Origin: a virus
Reading direction: 5' to 3' (one strand)
Virus record (IMG/VR): IMGVR_UViG_3300035670_001368
Span: 1-21,754 of that record
Length of the DNA stretch: 21,754 nt
The notes below the pieces were generated by a model. It was given only the letters and a program-made list of their open reading frames with translations. It searched no databases and had not been told where the DNA came from. Positions 12,989-21,258 of this stretch are shown piece after piece; the stretch's first letter is position 1; every line of letters starts with the position of its first letter. A program made the translations under genes and the position numbers.

Positions 12989-13522
12989 ATGAATAATATT
13001 TACGAAATAAAGGTTACGGATGGCTCAGAGCCTATAACTCTTGAAACCGCAAAAGATTGGCTAAGGGTTACTACAGAAGATGATGATGCTATTATAACCG
13101 ATCTTATTACCGTTGCTAGAAAGCGTATCGAGGCATATACATTACGATCATTAGTGTCAAAAAGCATAGTATTAACAGGATATTTAGAGCATGCTTTCCT
13201 TTTTCCTTATGCTCCTATTTCAAATATTAGTGCGGTTAAATATTTAAAAGGTCAAATTACAGATAGTGGCGTTAATGATTGGGATTTATTAGATGGTGAT
13301 GAATATCAGGTTATAGGATATAATGACAAGCAATTTAGACCACATTTCCCGGCAACTTATGAAATAACATATACAACTGCTGCAAATGCAGATTCAGGGC
13401 TTAAAACCGATCTAAAACGTGTTTTATTGTGGATGTACGAAAATAGAGGAGATGATACGGATGAAATGCCTGTAGAGTTAATGAGTAATGCTAAAACTTT
13501 AAAGGTTTTGACATGGGTATAG
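12989..13522 (+). CDS. Head-tail connector (gp6-like adaptor)
   Basis: A 177-residue protein of the HK97 gp6 / SPP1 gp15 connector type. The helical N-terminus (EPITLETAKDWLRVTTEDDD, then IITDLITVARKRIEAYT) is the hallmark of the family, followed by a beta-rich middle (FLFPYAPISNISAVKYLKG) and a C-terminal helix with LKRVLLWMYENRGDD. It forms a ring below the portal and starts the head-to-tail interface. It is the first structural gene after the glycosyltransferase cassette and ends in TAG, overlapping the next gene by 10 bases. Confidence 0.85.
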   Translation: MNNIYEIKVTDGSEPITLETAKDWLRVTTEDDDAIITDLITVARKRIEAYTLRSLVSKSIVLTGYLEHAFLFPYAPISNISAVKYLKGQITDSGVNDWDLLDGDEYQVIGYNDKQFRPHFPATYEITYTTAANADSGLKTDLKRVLLWMYENRGDDTDEMPVELMSNAKTLKVLTWV

Positions 13523-13881
13523 GTGTTGCGAGAAAGGTAAAGATTGTAGTTGTAGGGCAGTCTATTGGTGTGGATGGTCCAGATGTAACATCCGATGAAC
13601 TTGCCAATGTTTGGGCGCAAATAAATACAATTAGCCAATCTAGGGGATTTGATGCCGGGAAAGCTAATTACAAAACATCTTATGAGTTTTTAATCCGTTA
13701 TGATTCTGCTTTGCTTATTGATATTAGGTGTATGGTTGAATATAGCAATAGGTTTTATTCGATTCAAAGCATTGAGCGTGTGGATAGGGTAAGGGCAGAG
13801 AATAAATTTGCTAGTCAATTGCAGAATAACCCGGAAGGTAAATATTGGCGAATTGTGGCAACCTCACAAGATATAGCGTAA
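13513..13881 (+). CDS. Head closure / head-tail joining protein
   Basis: A 122-residue protein with the beta-rich pattern of Phage_H_T_join / SPP1 gp16-like stoppers (PF05521). It has VWAQINTISQSRGFDAGKAN, then SYEFLIRYDSALLIDIRCMV and FYSIQSIERVDR. The family seals the capsid after packaging and gives a platform for the tail. Position (second after the adaptor, before the gp10-like protein) agrees. The TAA overlaps the next ATG in a TAATG junction. Confidence 0.78.
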   Translation: MGIGVARKVKIVVVGQSIGVDGPDVTSDELANVWAQINTISQSRGFDAGKANYKTSYEFLIRYDSALLIDIRCMVEYSNRFYSIQSIERVDRVRAENKFASQLQNNPEGKYWRIVATSQDIA

Positions 13882-14405
13882 TGGCTCAATTTACTTTTAA
13901 AGTAGAAGGTTTGGATAAGCTTAAAGCACGTATAAAAGAGCTTCCAAAAGATGTACAAGAAGAGGTTGTAGGTGAAATACAGGCATGGGGGAATGAAGTA
14001 AATGCCGCACAATTAGCAAATATTAGCCAACAGAAAATACAGGATTTAGGCGCATTGCAGCAGAATACAAAAGCCGTGCTTAATCCAGATGGTGTGGAGT
14101 TAATTAGTAATGTTTATTATGCTCCATTTATAGAGTTCGGAACAGGTGCAAAAGTAAAAGTGCCTAGTGAGGTTTCAGCTTATGCCGCAACATTTAGAGG
14201 TGAAAAAAGAGGCACATTTGCCGAATTTGTGATAAAAATGAGGGAATGGCTAAAAAGAAAAGGATATAATGAAAAACTTGCATTTATAGCGGCTTTAAAT
14301 AAGATTAAAAATGGATCTGAGCCTAGACCGTACTTTTTCGATCCTTACCTTAAAAAAAGACGTGAATTAATAGATAGAGTTAAAAAAGTAATATATGACA
14401 TATGA
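13881..14405 (+). CDS. HK97 gp10-like tail completion protein
   Basis: A 174-residue protein. The start at ATG 13881 follows the TAATG coupling; a longer reading from TTG 13845 would add 12 residues lying in the previous gene. The family pattern of HK97 gp10 (PF04883) is clear: FTFKVEGLDKLKARIKELPK at the N-terminus, then SNVYYAPFIEFGTGAKVKVP and the C-terminal EPRPYFFDPYLKKRRELIDR. It attaches the tail to the head-closing ring. The TGA overlaps the next gene's ATG. Confidence 0.85.
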   Translation: MAQFTFKVEGLDKLKARIKELPKDVQEEVVGEIQAWGNEVNAAQLANISQQKIQDLGALQQNTKAVLNPDGVELISNVYYAPFIEFGTGAKVKVPSEVSAYAATFRGEKRGTFAEFVIKMREWLKRKGYNEKLAFIAALNKIKNGSEPRPYFFDPYLKKRRELIDRVKKVIYDI

Positions 14406-14845
14406 AAGATCCGATTAAGTTTATTAAAGACGCATATTTTACGGCATTAAATGGGGCAATTACTTACAATGGCTCAACTATACCTGTTTATGATGAAGAA
14501 GCGGACGAAACAGGTGGAGATTATTACATTTTAATATCAACCATTACAGATGCAGATTTACCAAATAAAGGTAAATTTATGAATGACGTGGAGGTGTTGA
14601 TAGATGTGGTTAGTCAAAATAATTTTAGGGTTGACTTAGTAAAAACAATAGTTGACAGCATTACTACAAAAATTTTGAATGTGATTATACCTTCGATAGG
14701 CAATACATCATTATTGGGTAATGCAGATTTTCAGATTGTAGATGTAAGAAAAGCAGCAAGTCAACACATCCCGATAATTGATACAGGCACTAAAAAGATA
14801 GTTAGAAGGTTAACAAGATTTACTCAATTAATAATAGAAAAATAA
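14402..14845 (+). CDS. Tail terminator-like protein (DUF3168-like)
   Basis: A 147-residue protein lying between the gp10-like gene and the tail tube gene, where siphophages keep the tail terminator that caps the tube and sets its end. Sequence signs are modest: MKDPIKFIKDAYFTALNG, VPVYDEE-like strand, then DYYILISTITDADLPNKGKF, DVEVLIDVVSQN and IVRRLTRFTQLI, which give the alpha-beta-beta order of DUF3168 and gpU-like proteins. The function is inferred mainly from position and fold pattern. Confidence 0.65.
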   Translation: MKDPIKFIKDAYFTALNGAITYNGSTIPVYDEEADETGGDYYILISTITDADLPNKGKFMNDVEVLIDVVSQNNFRVDLVKTIVDSITTKILNVIIPSIGNTSLLGNADFQIVDVRKAASQHIPIIDTGTKKIVRRLTRFTQLIIEK

Positions 14846-14846
14846 A

Positions 14847-15266
14847 ATGGCACAAATTCAGGGAACATCAGTTAGTTTACAAATTAGAGAGTACGGATCT
14901 GGATCTTATTTGAATGTAGTTTGTGAAACTACATCAAGTCTTTCCGGTTCTGCATCTGTTACTACAGCGGTTACAAAATGTAACACTATTACAAGTGTAT
15001 CTGCACCAACAGTAACCTTTTCAGTAGAGGGTGTTGCAGAAACTACTCCATCTGCTGGTCAGGTTAGCGTTGAAAATCTGCTTTCATGGTTTCAAGGTAA
15101 TACATTACTTGATATAAAATATGAAGATCCGGAAGATAGTGGTTCTAATTTTTATATTCAAGGTTCTGGTTATATAACTGAATTTGGTATTACTTCACCT
15201 GCAGAAGGTGCGGTTACTTTTACAGCATCTTTCCAATTAACAGGAACAGTAGACATAACACCATAA
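14847..15266 (+). CDS. Major tail tube protein
   Basis: A 139-residue beta-rich protein beginning MAQIQGTSVSLQIREYGSGS with SLSGSASVTTAVTKCNTITS after it. The C-terminal half (FYIQGSGYITEFGITSPAEG, then AVTFTASFQLTGTVDI) is a typical tail-tube signature in TP901-1-like and Bacteroidota siphophages. Hexamers stack to form the tube. It directly precedes the tail assembly chaperones and tape measure. The product of 20573-21220 seems to be a second protein of the same general fold. Confidence 0.85.
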   Translation: MAQIQGTSVSLQIREYGSGSYLNVVCETTSSLSGSASVTTAVTKCNTITSVSAPTVTFSVEGVAETTPSAGQVSVENLLSWFQGNTLLDIKYEDPEDSGSNFYIQGSGYITEFGITSPAEGAVTFTASFQLTGTVDITP

Positions 15267-15267
15267 T

Positions 15268-15636
15268 ATGAATATAAACAATAAAGAAGTAAGCCTCCGT
15301 TTTGGGATGCTTTCAGTAGAGATATTCTTAGGAGAGGCCGATAAAAATAGCGGCCTTTCTTATTATAGCTCTTTACAAATGGCTAAAATCATTTATGCAG
15401 GAATGATCAATTATTACGAGGTTAAGCAACTTCCTTACCCTGTAACATTTGAGGAGATTTATGATTATGTGGAAAGCAAAATGATGAGCAAAGATGATGT
15501 TGATGAACTTGTAAAAGTTATTGAGGATTTCAACAATTGCCAAGCTATAAAGAAAAAGGCTCAAGATGTTAAAGATGCTGTAGAGCAGATGGATGAGGTA
15601 AAAAAAAAGAAACTGATTGGCATAACACAAGAGTAA
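15268..15636 (+). CDS. Tail assembly chaperone, short (gpG-like) form
   Basis: A 122-residue helical, charged protein (SLRFGMLSVEIFLGEADKNS near the start; KKKAQDVKDAVEQMDEVKKK near the end). It sits between the tail tube and the tape measure, where siphophages place gpG. The chaperone coats and shapes the tape measure protein before tube polymerisation. The poly-A slippery site lies 27 bases before the stop, so some ribosomes shift to give the longer gpGT-like form. Confidence 0.82.
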   Translation: MNINNKEVSLRFGMLSVEIFLGEADKNSGLSYYSSLQMAKIIYAGMINYYEVKQLPYPVTFEEIYDYVESKMMSKDDVDELVKVIEDFNNCQAIKKKAQDVKDAVEQMDEVKKKKLIGITQE

Positions 15637-15929
15637 CAGCATATGCAGCAGGGTTAAAACCTGACGAGTATATGTGGATGAAGCCAAATGACTTTTATCA
15701 GTTTATAGAAGGGTATAATAAAAGGCTCATAGATCATCACGAAATTGCTAGAAGGCAAGCTTATTTTATGTTAGCTCCGCACCTAAGTAAACCGATAAAT
15801 ATGGGTCAATTTTATAAAACCTATTGGCCATTACCGGATGATAATATAGAAGAAAACAGCCGGGAAAAAAGATTGATGGATAAATTAAAACGGATTAAAG
15901 AAAATGGCAACGGAAGGCTTACAAATTAA
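15268..15929 (+). CDS. Tail assembly chaperone, frameshifted long (gpGT-like) form
   Basis: A -1 shift at 15603-15609 joins the first 114 residues of the short chaperone to a 106-residue extension, 220 residues in all. The -1 frame is open from the slippery site through ETDWHNTRVTAYAAGLKPDE, then YMWMKPNDFYQF and down to TAA 15927-15929. A separate start at ATG 15672 exists, but it lies inside the continuous -1 frame and has no independent coupling. In lambda-like phages the long form binds the tape measure through the added domain. The ratio of the two forms matters for tail assembly. Confidence 0.8.
15603..15609 (+). other. -1 ribosomal frameshift site A-AAA-AAG
   Basis: The run of nine A (15600-15608) followed by G gives codons GTA AAA AAA AAG in the chaperone frame, so A AAA AAG fits the X XXY YYZ rule and is a well-known efficient slippery heptamer in bacteria. 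After slipping, reading resumes with GAA at 15609. A small stem GGTT/AACC (15652-15661) lies downstream, but no strong pseudoknot is obvious. Confidence 0.8.
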
Positions 15930-17904
15930 AATAGGTGCTGATGTACAGTCTGCGGTAACTTCTTTAAATACATTAAATACCTCTTTAAATAAGACTACAC
16001 AAACGGCTGCAAATGTAGGTACAGCCGGAATGAATCAATTAACAAAGGGGACTTCACAGGCTTCTGCTGCCTTAACAAATTTTAGCCGTGTAGCTTCAGA
16101 TGCACCTTTTGGACTTATAGGTATCGCAAATAACATAGATCCGCTTGTACAATCATTTGTAAGTTTACGTAAAGAAACAGGGAGCGGAAAGGCTGCTTTG
16201 TCTGCATTGGCATCATCACTTGCAGGCGGTGGCGGTTTAATACTAGGAATTTCATTAGTTACATCTGCTTTACAATTTGCTCAATTAGGATTAAGTAGGT
16301 GGGGTCAAAGTACAAAAGAAGCTAAAGAGAAACAAGATAGTTTAACTAGTAGTTTTTCATCTCAATATACAGAAGTTTTATTATTGGCTAAATCTTATGA
16401 AAATAGCCAAAATACATTAAATGACAGAAAAGAAATATTATCACAATTAAATACAGTTAGTGATAAATATTTTGGTAATTTATCTGCCGAGAAAAGCACT
16501 ATAGAAGATTTACAAAAAGCATATAATGCATATATTGATAATTTAGTTAAATCTTTAGCAGTAAAGCAATTAGAGCAGGATTTAGATCCGTTAGTTAAAA
16601 GATTAGCTCAAGCACAATCTACAATAGTTAAATTAGGAAGAGATGCTGAAGTATCAGGTTTATCTTTAATAAATACAAGGGGATTAACAGGACAGGCATT
16701 AGCAGATGCTCAAAGACAAAATCAGCAAATATCAGCTTCTTTAAGAAATTTAACTAATGAACAAAGAAAAGCATTAAGCGCTACAGGTGTTTTTCAATAT
16801 AATTCAGCTGTAAGAGAACAATCTGAACTATGGAAAGAAATAAATGATTTAGTTAATAATCAATCTGTTACATTTAACAATAGTGCAAAAAATCAAAGAA
16901 ATTCTAATGCTAAAACTAAAAAAGATCAAAATGAAATTGTTGATATATTAAAAAAATATAATGAGCAATTAAAATCTATTAATTGGGATGAGCAAAATCG
17001 TGGCATAGATGGGACAAAGGCTAGATTAGAATTAGCTGGTGAAACTTTAAGAACTTTATATTTAGCAGGCGTAAAAGAATCATCTGACGCATGGAAAACA
17101 GTTAGTGCAAATTTTGTAGATTTTGGAAAAGAATTTGATAAATATTTATCAGCTCAAAAGCTACAGGAATTAAATAAGTTTATTGAAAGCTACAAATTAG
17201 CATTTAAGGAACTTGACATTAAAGAAGAAATTACAGATCAGGATCAGTTAAATGCTAGGATTAACTTAACTATTGACGCTTTAATTAAGCTAAAAAAAGA
17301 AGGGCAAGATAACACAACTCAATATCAAGAATTACAAAATACATTAAACAACTTAAAAGCAGAGGTTGGTTTAAGAGAAATAAGAAAAAGGCAAGAGGAA
17401 ATAAGGCGAATTTGGGATAAATATAGTTTACAAGTACAGAAGCTTGATTTTAATAAAACACGTGGCAGCTTAGATATACTTAAAAGCAAAATTGATCTTA
17501 TTGGAAACACAATACAAGATTTAAGGTCTAAGGGATGGACTGATAAAGATTTAGGAATACAAGTTTTAGGAGCACAATTAAATGGACTTATAGAGCAATT
17601 TCAAGCATTGCAGCAACAAAGAGAGGTTTTTGAATCGTTAAGATCTGCTATAGAAGGCGGTTTGACAAATGCTTTTGATAGCGTGTTTAATGCTTTAGTA
17701 GAAGGTCAAGATGTATTTAAGGCTTTGGGAGATTCAATAAAAAGATTAGCTTTGGATTTAGTAAAGTTAGTAATACAGATGACTGTTGTAAGAGCAATTG
17801 CAAATGCTATAGTTCCGGGTGCAGGCGGTGCGGTAGTTGATGTTGCTCAACAAGGTGTTATTAGAGGCGATACTTTTTCATTTTTATTAAATAGAGGTGG
17901 ATAA
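15904..17904 (+). CDS. Tail tape measure protein
   Basis: A 666-residue protein. Its length fixes tail length; at about 0.15 nm per residue this implies a tail of roughly 100 nm (inference). The N-terminus (GLQIKIGADVQSAVTSLNTL) and the block SRVASDAPFGLIGIANNIDP (61-80), with a hydrophobic glycine-rich segment at 107-130, are typical of Bacteroidota phages. Residues 150-560 are largely helical and contain three repeats of about 78 residues, aligned at Y352, Y430 and Y507. The C-terminal 60 residues are hydrophobic (LALDLVKLVIQMTVVRAIAN). The start lies within the end of the frameshift frame. Confidence 0.92.
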   Translation: MATEGLQIKIGADVQSAVTSLNTLNTSLNKTTQTAANVGTAGMNQLTKGTSQASAALTNFSRVASDAPFGLIGIANNIDPLVQSFVSLRKETGSGKAALSALASSLAGGGGLILGISLVTSALQFAQLGLSRWGQSTKEAKEKQDSLTSSFSSQYTEVLLLAKSYENSQNTLNDRKEILSQLNTVSDKYFGNLSAEKSTIEDLQKAYNAYIDNLVKSLAVKQLEQDLDPLVKRLAQAQSTIVKLGRDAEVSGLSLINTRGLTGQALADAQRQNQQISASLRNLTNEQRKALSATGVFQYNSAVREQSELWKEINDLVNNQSVTFNNSAKNQRNSNAKTKKDQNEIVDILKKYNEQLKSINWDEQNRGIDGTKARLELAGETLRTLYLAGVKESSDAWKTVSANFVDFGKEFDKYLSAQKLQELNKFIESYKLAFKELDIKEEITDQDQLNARINLTIDALIKLKKEGQDNTTQYQELQNTLNNLKAEVGLREIRKRQEEIRRIWDKYSLQVQKLDFNKTRGSLDILKSKIDLIGNTIQDLRSKGWTDKDLGIQVLGAQLNGLIEQFQALQQQREVFESLRSAIEGGLTNAFDSVFNALVEGQDVFKALGDSIKRLALDLVKLVIQMTVVRAIANAIVPGAGGAVVDVAQQGVIRGDTFSFLLNRGG

Positions 17905-20057
17905 TGGCATATGCAGCTAAATATAGGATTGAATTTGATACTGTAAAGGGTAGATCAATAAAAATTGATATTGAGGAAGATAACTTTGCTGGAAGTGTTA
18001 CTAATCTTACAGCGGCAGGCACTTCACCATTGGAAATAAGATACCCTAATGGTGAATTTGATAAAATGACTGGCATAAGGGAAAGCAAAGTAAGAATTAG
18101 GGTGCTTTCTACAAATGTAGATACAACAGATTTTTTGATTACATCAGATACGCAATACAAAGTAAAGATTTACGTAAATAATACGGTTGAATGGGTAGGG
18201 TGGTTGGATAACGATTACATTACAGAGGAGTTTTTAGATACGCCTGTAATTATTGAACTTTCAGCTTCTGATGGGTTAAGTTTGGCTAAAAGCATTGATT
18301 TATCAGATTTATCTAATAATCAGTTATGGGGTTTATATAGGGTAAAAGAATTTATTGCTTATGCCTTAGATAAAACAGGCTTAGGATTAGATTTTTACAG
18401 CTTTATTAATATGTTCCCGGCTGGCTTTGAACGTACAACATTAGATAATGATGCTTTTTTCTATTCTTATATTACAAGCCATACATTTTTAAGAGGTCCT
18501 CGTGAGTTTGATGATGCTTACACTGTATTATCTAAGATTATGCAGGCTTTTGGGTGTACTTTGTTTCAAGCACGTGGGGCATGGTATATTATACAAACCA
18601 ATGATAGGATAGCAAACGATTTAGACGGCAATAGACGTAATGCTTCGGGTGTATATCAGGAAAACCATTTAAACCAAAATTTTAGCATTGATATTGGTTT
18701 GGATAAGGTTACAAAGCTTATAAATGCAGATGCTTTGACTAGCTGGGAAAGGGAATTTAAAGAAACTGTTATAAAATATAGTTTTAAAATGCCGCCTATA
18801 TTTTTCCGTAATTGGGATTTATTGGATGGTACGTTTAGCGCTCCTTTGTCTGGTACTATAACTAGGTTAAAAAAAGAGGATGGAAATATAGTTTCATATA
18901 ATTTACAAAGGCAAGTATATAGTTTATTAAATTGGGAAGAAAATGATCTTATACCATCTGCTTTGCCTACTGTAACATATGAGCCTTATGTTGGTGTAGA
19001 AATTGACCCAAATACTAATGCTGAATTAGTAAGATATTTAATTTTTTATTCAGGTACTGAGAATTTTTTATCTGAAATAAAAGCAATAACAACAACAGAA
19101 TATCCAGTTAATAAAGATGATGTTTTTAGTATGTCTTTTGCATCAAGGGAAAAAAATGCAGGATTTAAAAATGGCGTACAATATGTAAGAGTTCAAGTAA
19201 CAAAATCAAATGGGGATTATTATTATTTAGAAGCAAATGGAAGATGGAGATTTCAAGGGCAAGGTGGAATACCGAATTTAGGAGCTACATGGGAAAATGC
19301 ACAAGATCGCAGATTTTGGGAAGAATATAGTATAGAATCAGAGCCAATACCTGAGAATGGTATGCTTAGTATAATGTTTACAAATTGGGGACATAGCAGA
19401 ACAGCTAATAACGAAGTTCATTTTAAGGATTTATCTGTTGAAATACGTCCTTACTATAATGAAATGTTAGAAGTGGATGGTTATCAATATAAAAACAGCC
19501 AAACAAGTGAATTAAAGAATTTATATGATAATGAGATATTTGTAAGCAAATCTGATAACATAAGCACACAGGGAGCGATTTTAACAGATAGTTACGCCCA
19601 AGTGAATAGCTGGAAATATGCAGGTGCAGACGATAATACAGCCGTTCCTTTTGCTAAATATATAGCAAGATCATATTGGAGGGCAATGTATCGCAATTTT
19701 GAAAGAATTGAGGGCAGATTATACGACCTTTATCAGGGAAGCAGATTGTTATCTTTGCTTAATACAGTTAAGTTTTCAGCAATTACAGATAAAGAATTTA
19801 TGATTACAACTATGAATATTGATGTTAGAAATGAATCTGCTGAATTCACAATGGTTGAATTAAGGAATACCGCAAACGATAATGATTTTACAGAAACAGG
19901 AACAGAGGATTTTAAATACTTGAATGTTAAAGCCCGTAATTTTGATGAAGTGATAAAAGAGCCTAGAACGCCAATAGATTGGAAATATGGCAATTTAGGT
20001 GTAATAAACAGCTTATTAAGGAGAAACAAAAGAAGAAGATTTAACAATTATTCATAA
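17904..20057 (+). CDS. Distal tail / baseplate hub-like protein
   Basis: A 717-residue protein directly after the tape measure (TAATG overlap), the place of the distal tail or hub protein in siphophages. The first 130 residues are beta-rich (AKYRIEFDTVKGRSIKIDIE, then VEWVGWLDNDYITEEF, IIELSASDGLSL) and resemble the distal-tail-type start seen in Bacteroidota phages. The middle contains SKIMQAFGCTLFQARGAWYI. A region around 430-500 (RVQVTKSNGDYYYLEANGRW) may be carbohydrate-binding-like, which is inference. It probably closes the tube tip and bears the fibre. No enzymatic motif is recognised. Confidence 0.72.
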   Translation: MAYAAKYRIEFDTVKGRSIKIDIEEDNFAGSVTNLTAAGTSPLEIRYPNGEFDKMTGIRESKVRIRVLSTNVDTTDFLITSDTQYKVKIYVNNTVEWVGWLDNDYITEEFLDTPVIIELSASDGLSLAKSIDLSDLSNNQLWGLYRVKEFIAYALDKTGLGLDFYSFINMFPAGFERTTLDNDAFFYSYITSHTFLRGPREFDDAYTVLSKIMQAFGCTLFQARGAWYIIQTNDRIANDLDGNRRNASGVYQENHLNQNFSIDIGLDKVTKLINADALTSWEREFKETVIKYSFKMPPIFFRNWDLLDGTFSAPLSGTITRLKKEDGNIVSYNLQRQVYSLLNWEENDLIPSALPTVTYEPYVGVEIDPNTNAELVRYLIFYSGTENFLSEIKAITTTEYPVNKDDVFSMSFASREKNAGFKNGVQYVRVQVTKSNGDYYYLEANGRWRFQGQGGIPNLGATWENAQDRRFWEEYSIESEPIPENGMLSIMFTNWGHSRTANNEVHFKDLSVEIRPYYNEMLEVDGYQYKNSQTSELKNLYDNEIFVSKSDNISTQGAILTDSYAQVNSWKYAGADDNTAVPFAKYIARSYWRAMYRNFERIEGRLYDLYQGSRLLSLLNTVKFSAITDKEFMITTMNIDVRNESAEFTMVELRNTANDNDFTETGTEDFKYLNVKARNFDEVIKEPRTPIDWKYGNLGVINSLLRRNKRRRFNNYS

Positions 20058-20242
20058 TGCAGGAAGTTAAATTAATAAGAATAGTTGGTGTCACAGAATT
20101 AAGTGAAACGGAAGATCGTTTTATACTGCATGATTTAGCTGATGGTAAATATTATTTTGGTAATATAAACGGCGTACCTACTGAAATAACTACAGATAAT
20201 TCTAATAAATGGGCAAAAATATTTTTTTATGGAGGTGATTAG
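20057..20242 (+). CDS. Small hypothetical tail-region protein
   Basis: A 61-residue protein (RIVGVTELSETEDRFILHDL, then ADGKYYFGNINGVPTEI) coupled to the gene before it by TAATG and ending in TAG 14 bases inside the next gene. Its beta-strand-like composition and place after the distal tail gene suggest a minor tail component. No family is recognised. Confidence 0.55.
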   Translation: MQEVKLIRIVGVTELSETEDRFILHDLADGKYYFGNINGVPTEITTDNSNKWAKIFFYGGD

Positions 20243-20570
20243 AGTATTAGGCACATCTTCGCCAAGTGCAAATATATTGACAACACTTTACACAGTTGGT
20301 GAGGATAAAGGTGCTGTAATATCAATGTTAAATATTTGCAATCGAGATAGTTATGATGCAACTATAAGAATAGCGGTATATAGAACAGAATCTCCAGCTA
20401 GTGCTGATTATTTAGAATATGGCATGGTTGTTTATGGCAATTGTTCGGCTCAAAGGTTAAAAGGTGTTACACTAGCACAAGGTGATATTATTGGGGTTTG
20501 GGCATCATCTGAACACGTAAGTTTTAACTTATTTGGAAGCACATTCGATCAAACATTTGAATACGTATAA
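20229..20570 (+). CDS. Conserved virion-associated beta-rich protein
   Basis: A 113-residue protein with the pattern LGTSSPSANILTTLYTVGED, then VISMLNICNRDS, DYLEYGMVVYGN and VWASSEHVSFNLFGSTFDQT. I recall this order (PxxxTLTxLYTV, CNR, ASxxxxSFNLFG) from many unrelated phages, where it is usually called hypothetical or virion structural. It appears to be a small jelly-roll-like or Ig-like domain that could decorate the tail. The ATG lies within the last codons of the preceding gene, and GGAGGTG follows it, which serves no start here. Confidence 0.6.
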   Translation: MEVIRVLGTSSPSANILTTLYTVGEDKGAVISMLNICNRDSYDATIRIAVYRTESPASADYLEYGMVVYGNCSAQRLKGVTLAQGDIIGVWASSEHVSFNLFGSTFDQTFEYV

Positions 20571-20572
20571 AA

Positions 20573-21220
20573 ATGGCAAATCTTAACGGAAACGAACTTG
20601 TTTTATATTCTTATAAGGATTTAGAGCCTATTGGCTGTGAGGAAAGTTTTACCCTTAATCTAACATCTACAGAAATAATTACAACCACAAAAGGCAGCGG
20701 AAGGGCTACAAATAGAGAATACGGTGCTTATGATTGGAATATACAAGCTGCTGGTGTTATTACTGTAGGTGAAGAATTTAAAACAAACCCATTGCATTTT
20801 AATGATAATTTAATTAAAGGCAAAAAGGTAGCTGTAAAGGCTGTGTATGGATCTGATTTTTATTTCGGCATTGGTATTGTAACATCAGCTACAAATACAG
20901 GCACATCAGGTGAATTAGCAAAATATGATGTCACAATAACAGCAGATGGTCCACTATATAGTACAAATAATTTAAAAAATACAGAAAACGAGCCTTATTT
21001 ACTTGAATATAGCAGTACATTATATGATATAAGTTTTTCATCAGCTAGTTTATTAAATGCAACATTATTGATGGTGTTTGTAGGTGATGAATATTACGCT
21101 CCAGATACTTATGAATTTATTGCAGATAATGGTTATGGCAGCGGTGTTATTACTTTTGATACTACTTTACCAATTGGCAAAATTGTTAAATTATTTATAG
21201 TGCCATTGGTTGACATTTGA
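20573..21220 (+). CDS. Second tail tube-like protein
   Basis: A 215-residue protein. Residues 1-130 recall tail tube proteins: NLNGNELVLYSYKDLEPIGC, TTTKGSGRATNREYGAYDWN, KVAVKAVYGSDFYFGIGIVT and ELAKYDVTITADGPLYS, close in outline to the last strands of the tube protein at 14847-15266. Residues 135-215 add a second beta domain (YSSTLYDISFSSASLLNATL, then VFVGDEYYAP). It may be a minor tail component built on the tube fold with an added receptor- or glycan-facing domain. Exact role unknown. Confidence 0.6.
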   Translation: MANLNGNELVLYSYKDLEPIGCEESFTLNLTSTEIITTTKGSGRATNREYGAYDWNIQAAGVITVGEEFKTNPLHFNDNLIKGKKVAVKAVYGSDFYFGIGIVTSATNTGTSGELAKYDVTITADGPLYSTNNLKNTENEPYLLEYSSTLYDISFSSASLLNATLLMVFVGDEYYAPDTYEFIADNGYGSGVITFDTTLPIGKIVKLFIVPLVDI

Positions 21221-21245
21221 TTTATAAACATCGCATTTTTGCGGT

Positions 21246-21253
21246 TAATTTTG
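21246..21253 (+). promoter_or_regulatory. -7-like box before fibre gene
   Basis: TAATTTTG fits TAnnTTTG and lies five bases before the ATG at 21259. A small stem CGCA/TGCG (21232-21235 with 21240-21243) precedes it. No TTTG at 19-base spacing is present; the nearest suitable one is 26 bases upstream. The arrangement copies that before the glycosyltransferase cassette. Confidence 0.3.
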
Positions 21254-21258
21254 GCAAT

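Noticed and set aside
13357-13638. Minus-strand frames of 60-110 codons opposite structural genes (also at 4946, 11204, 15373, 17861, 19733)
   Set aside because: All lie antisense to well-supported genes, lack promoters or coupling, and give low-complexity hydrophobic or cysteine-rich translations typical of reverse frames.
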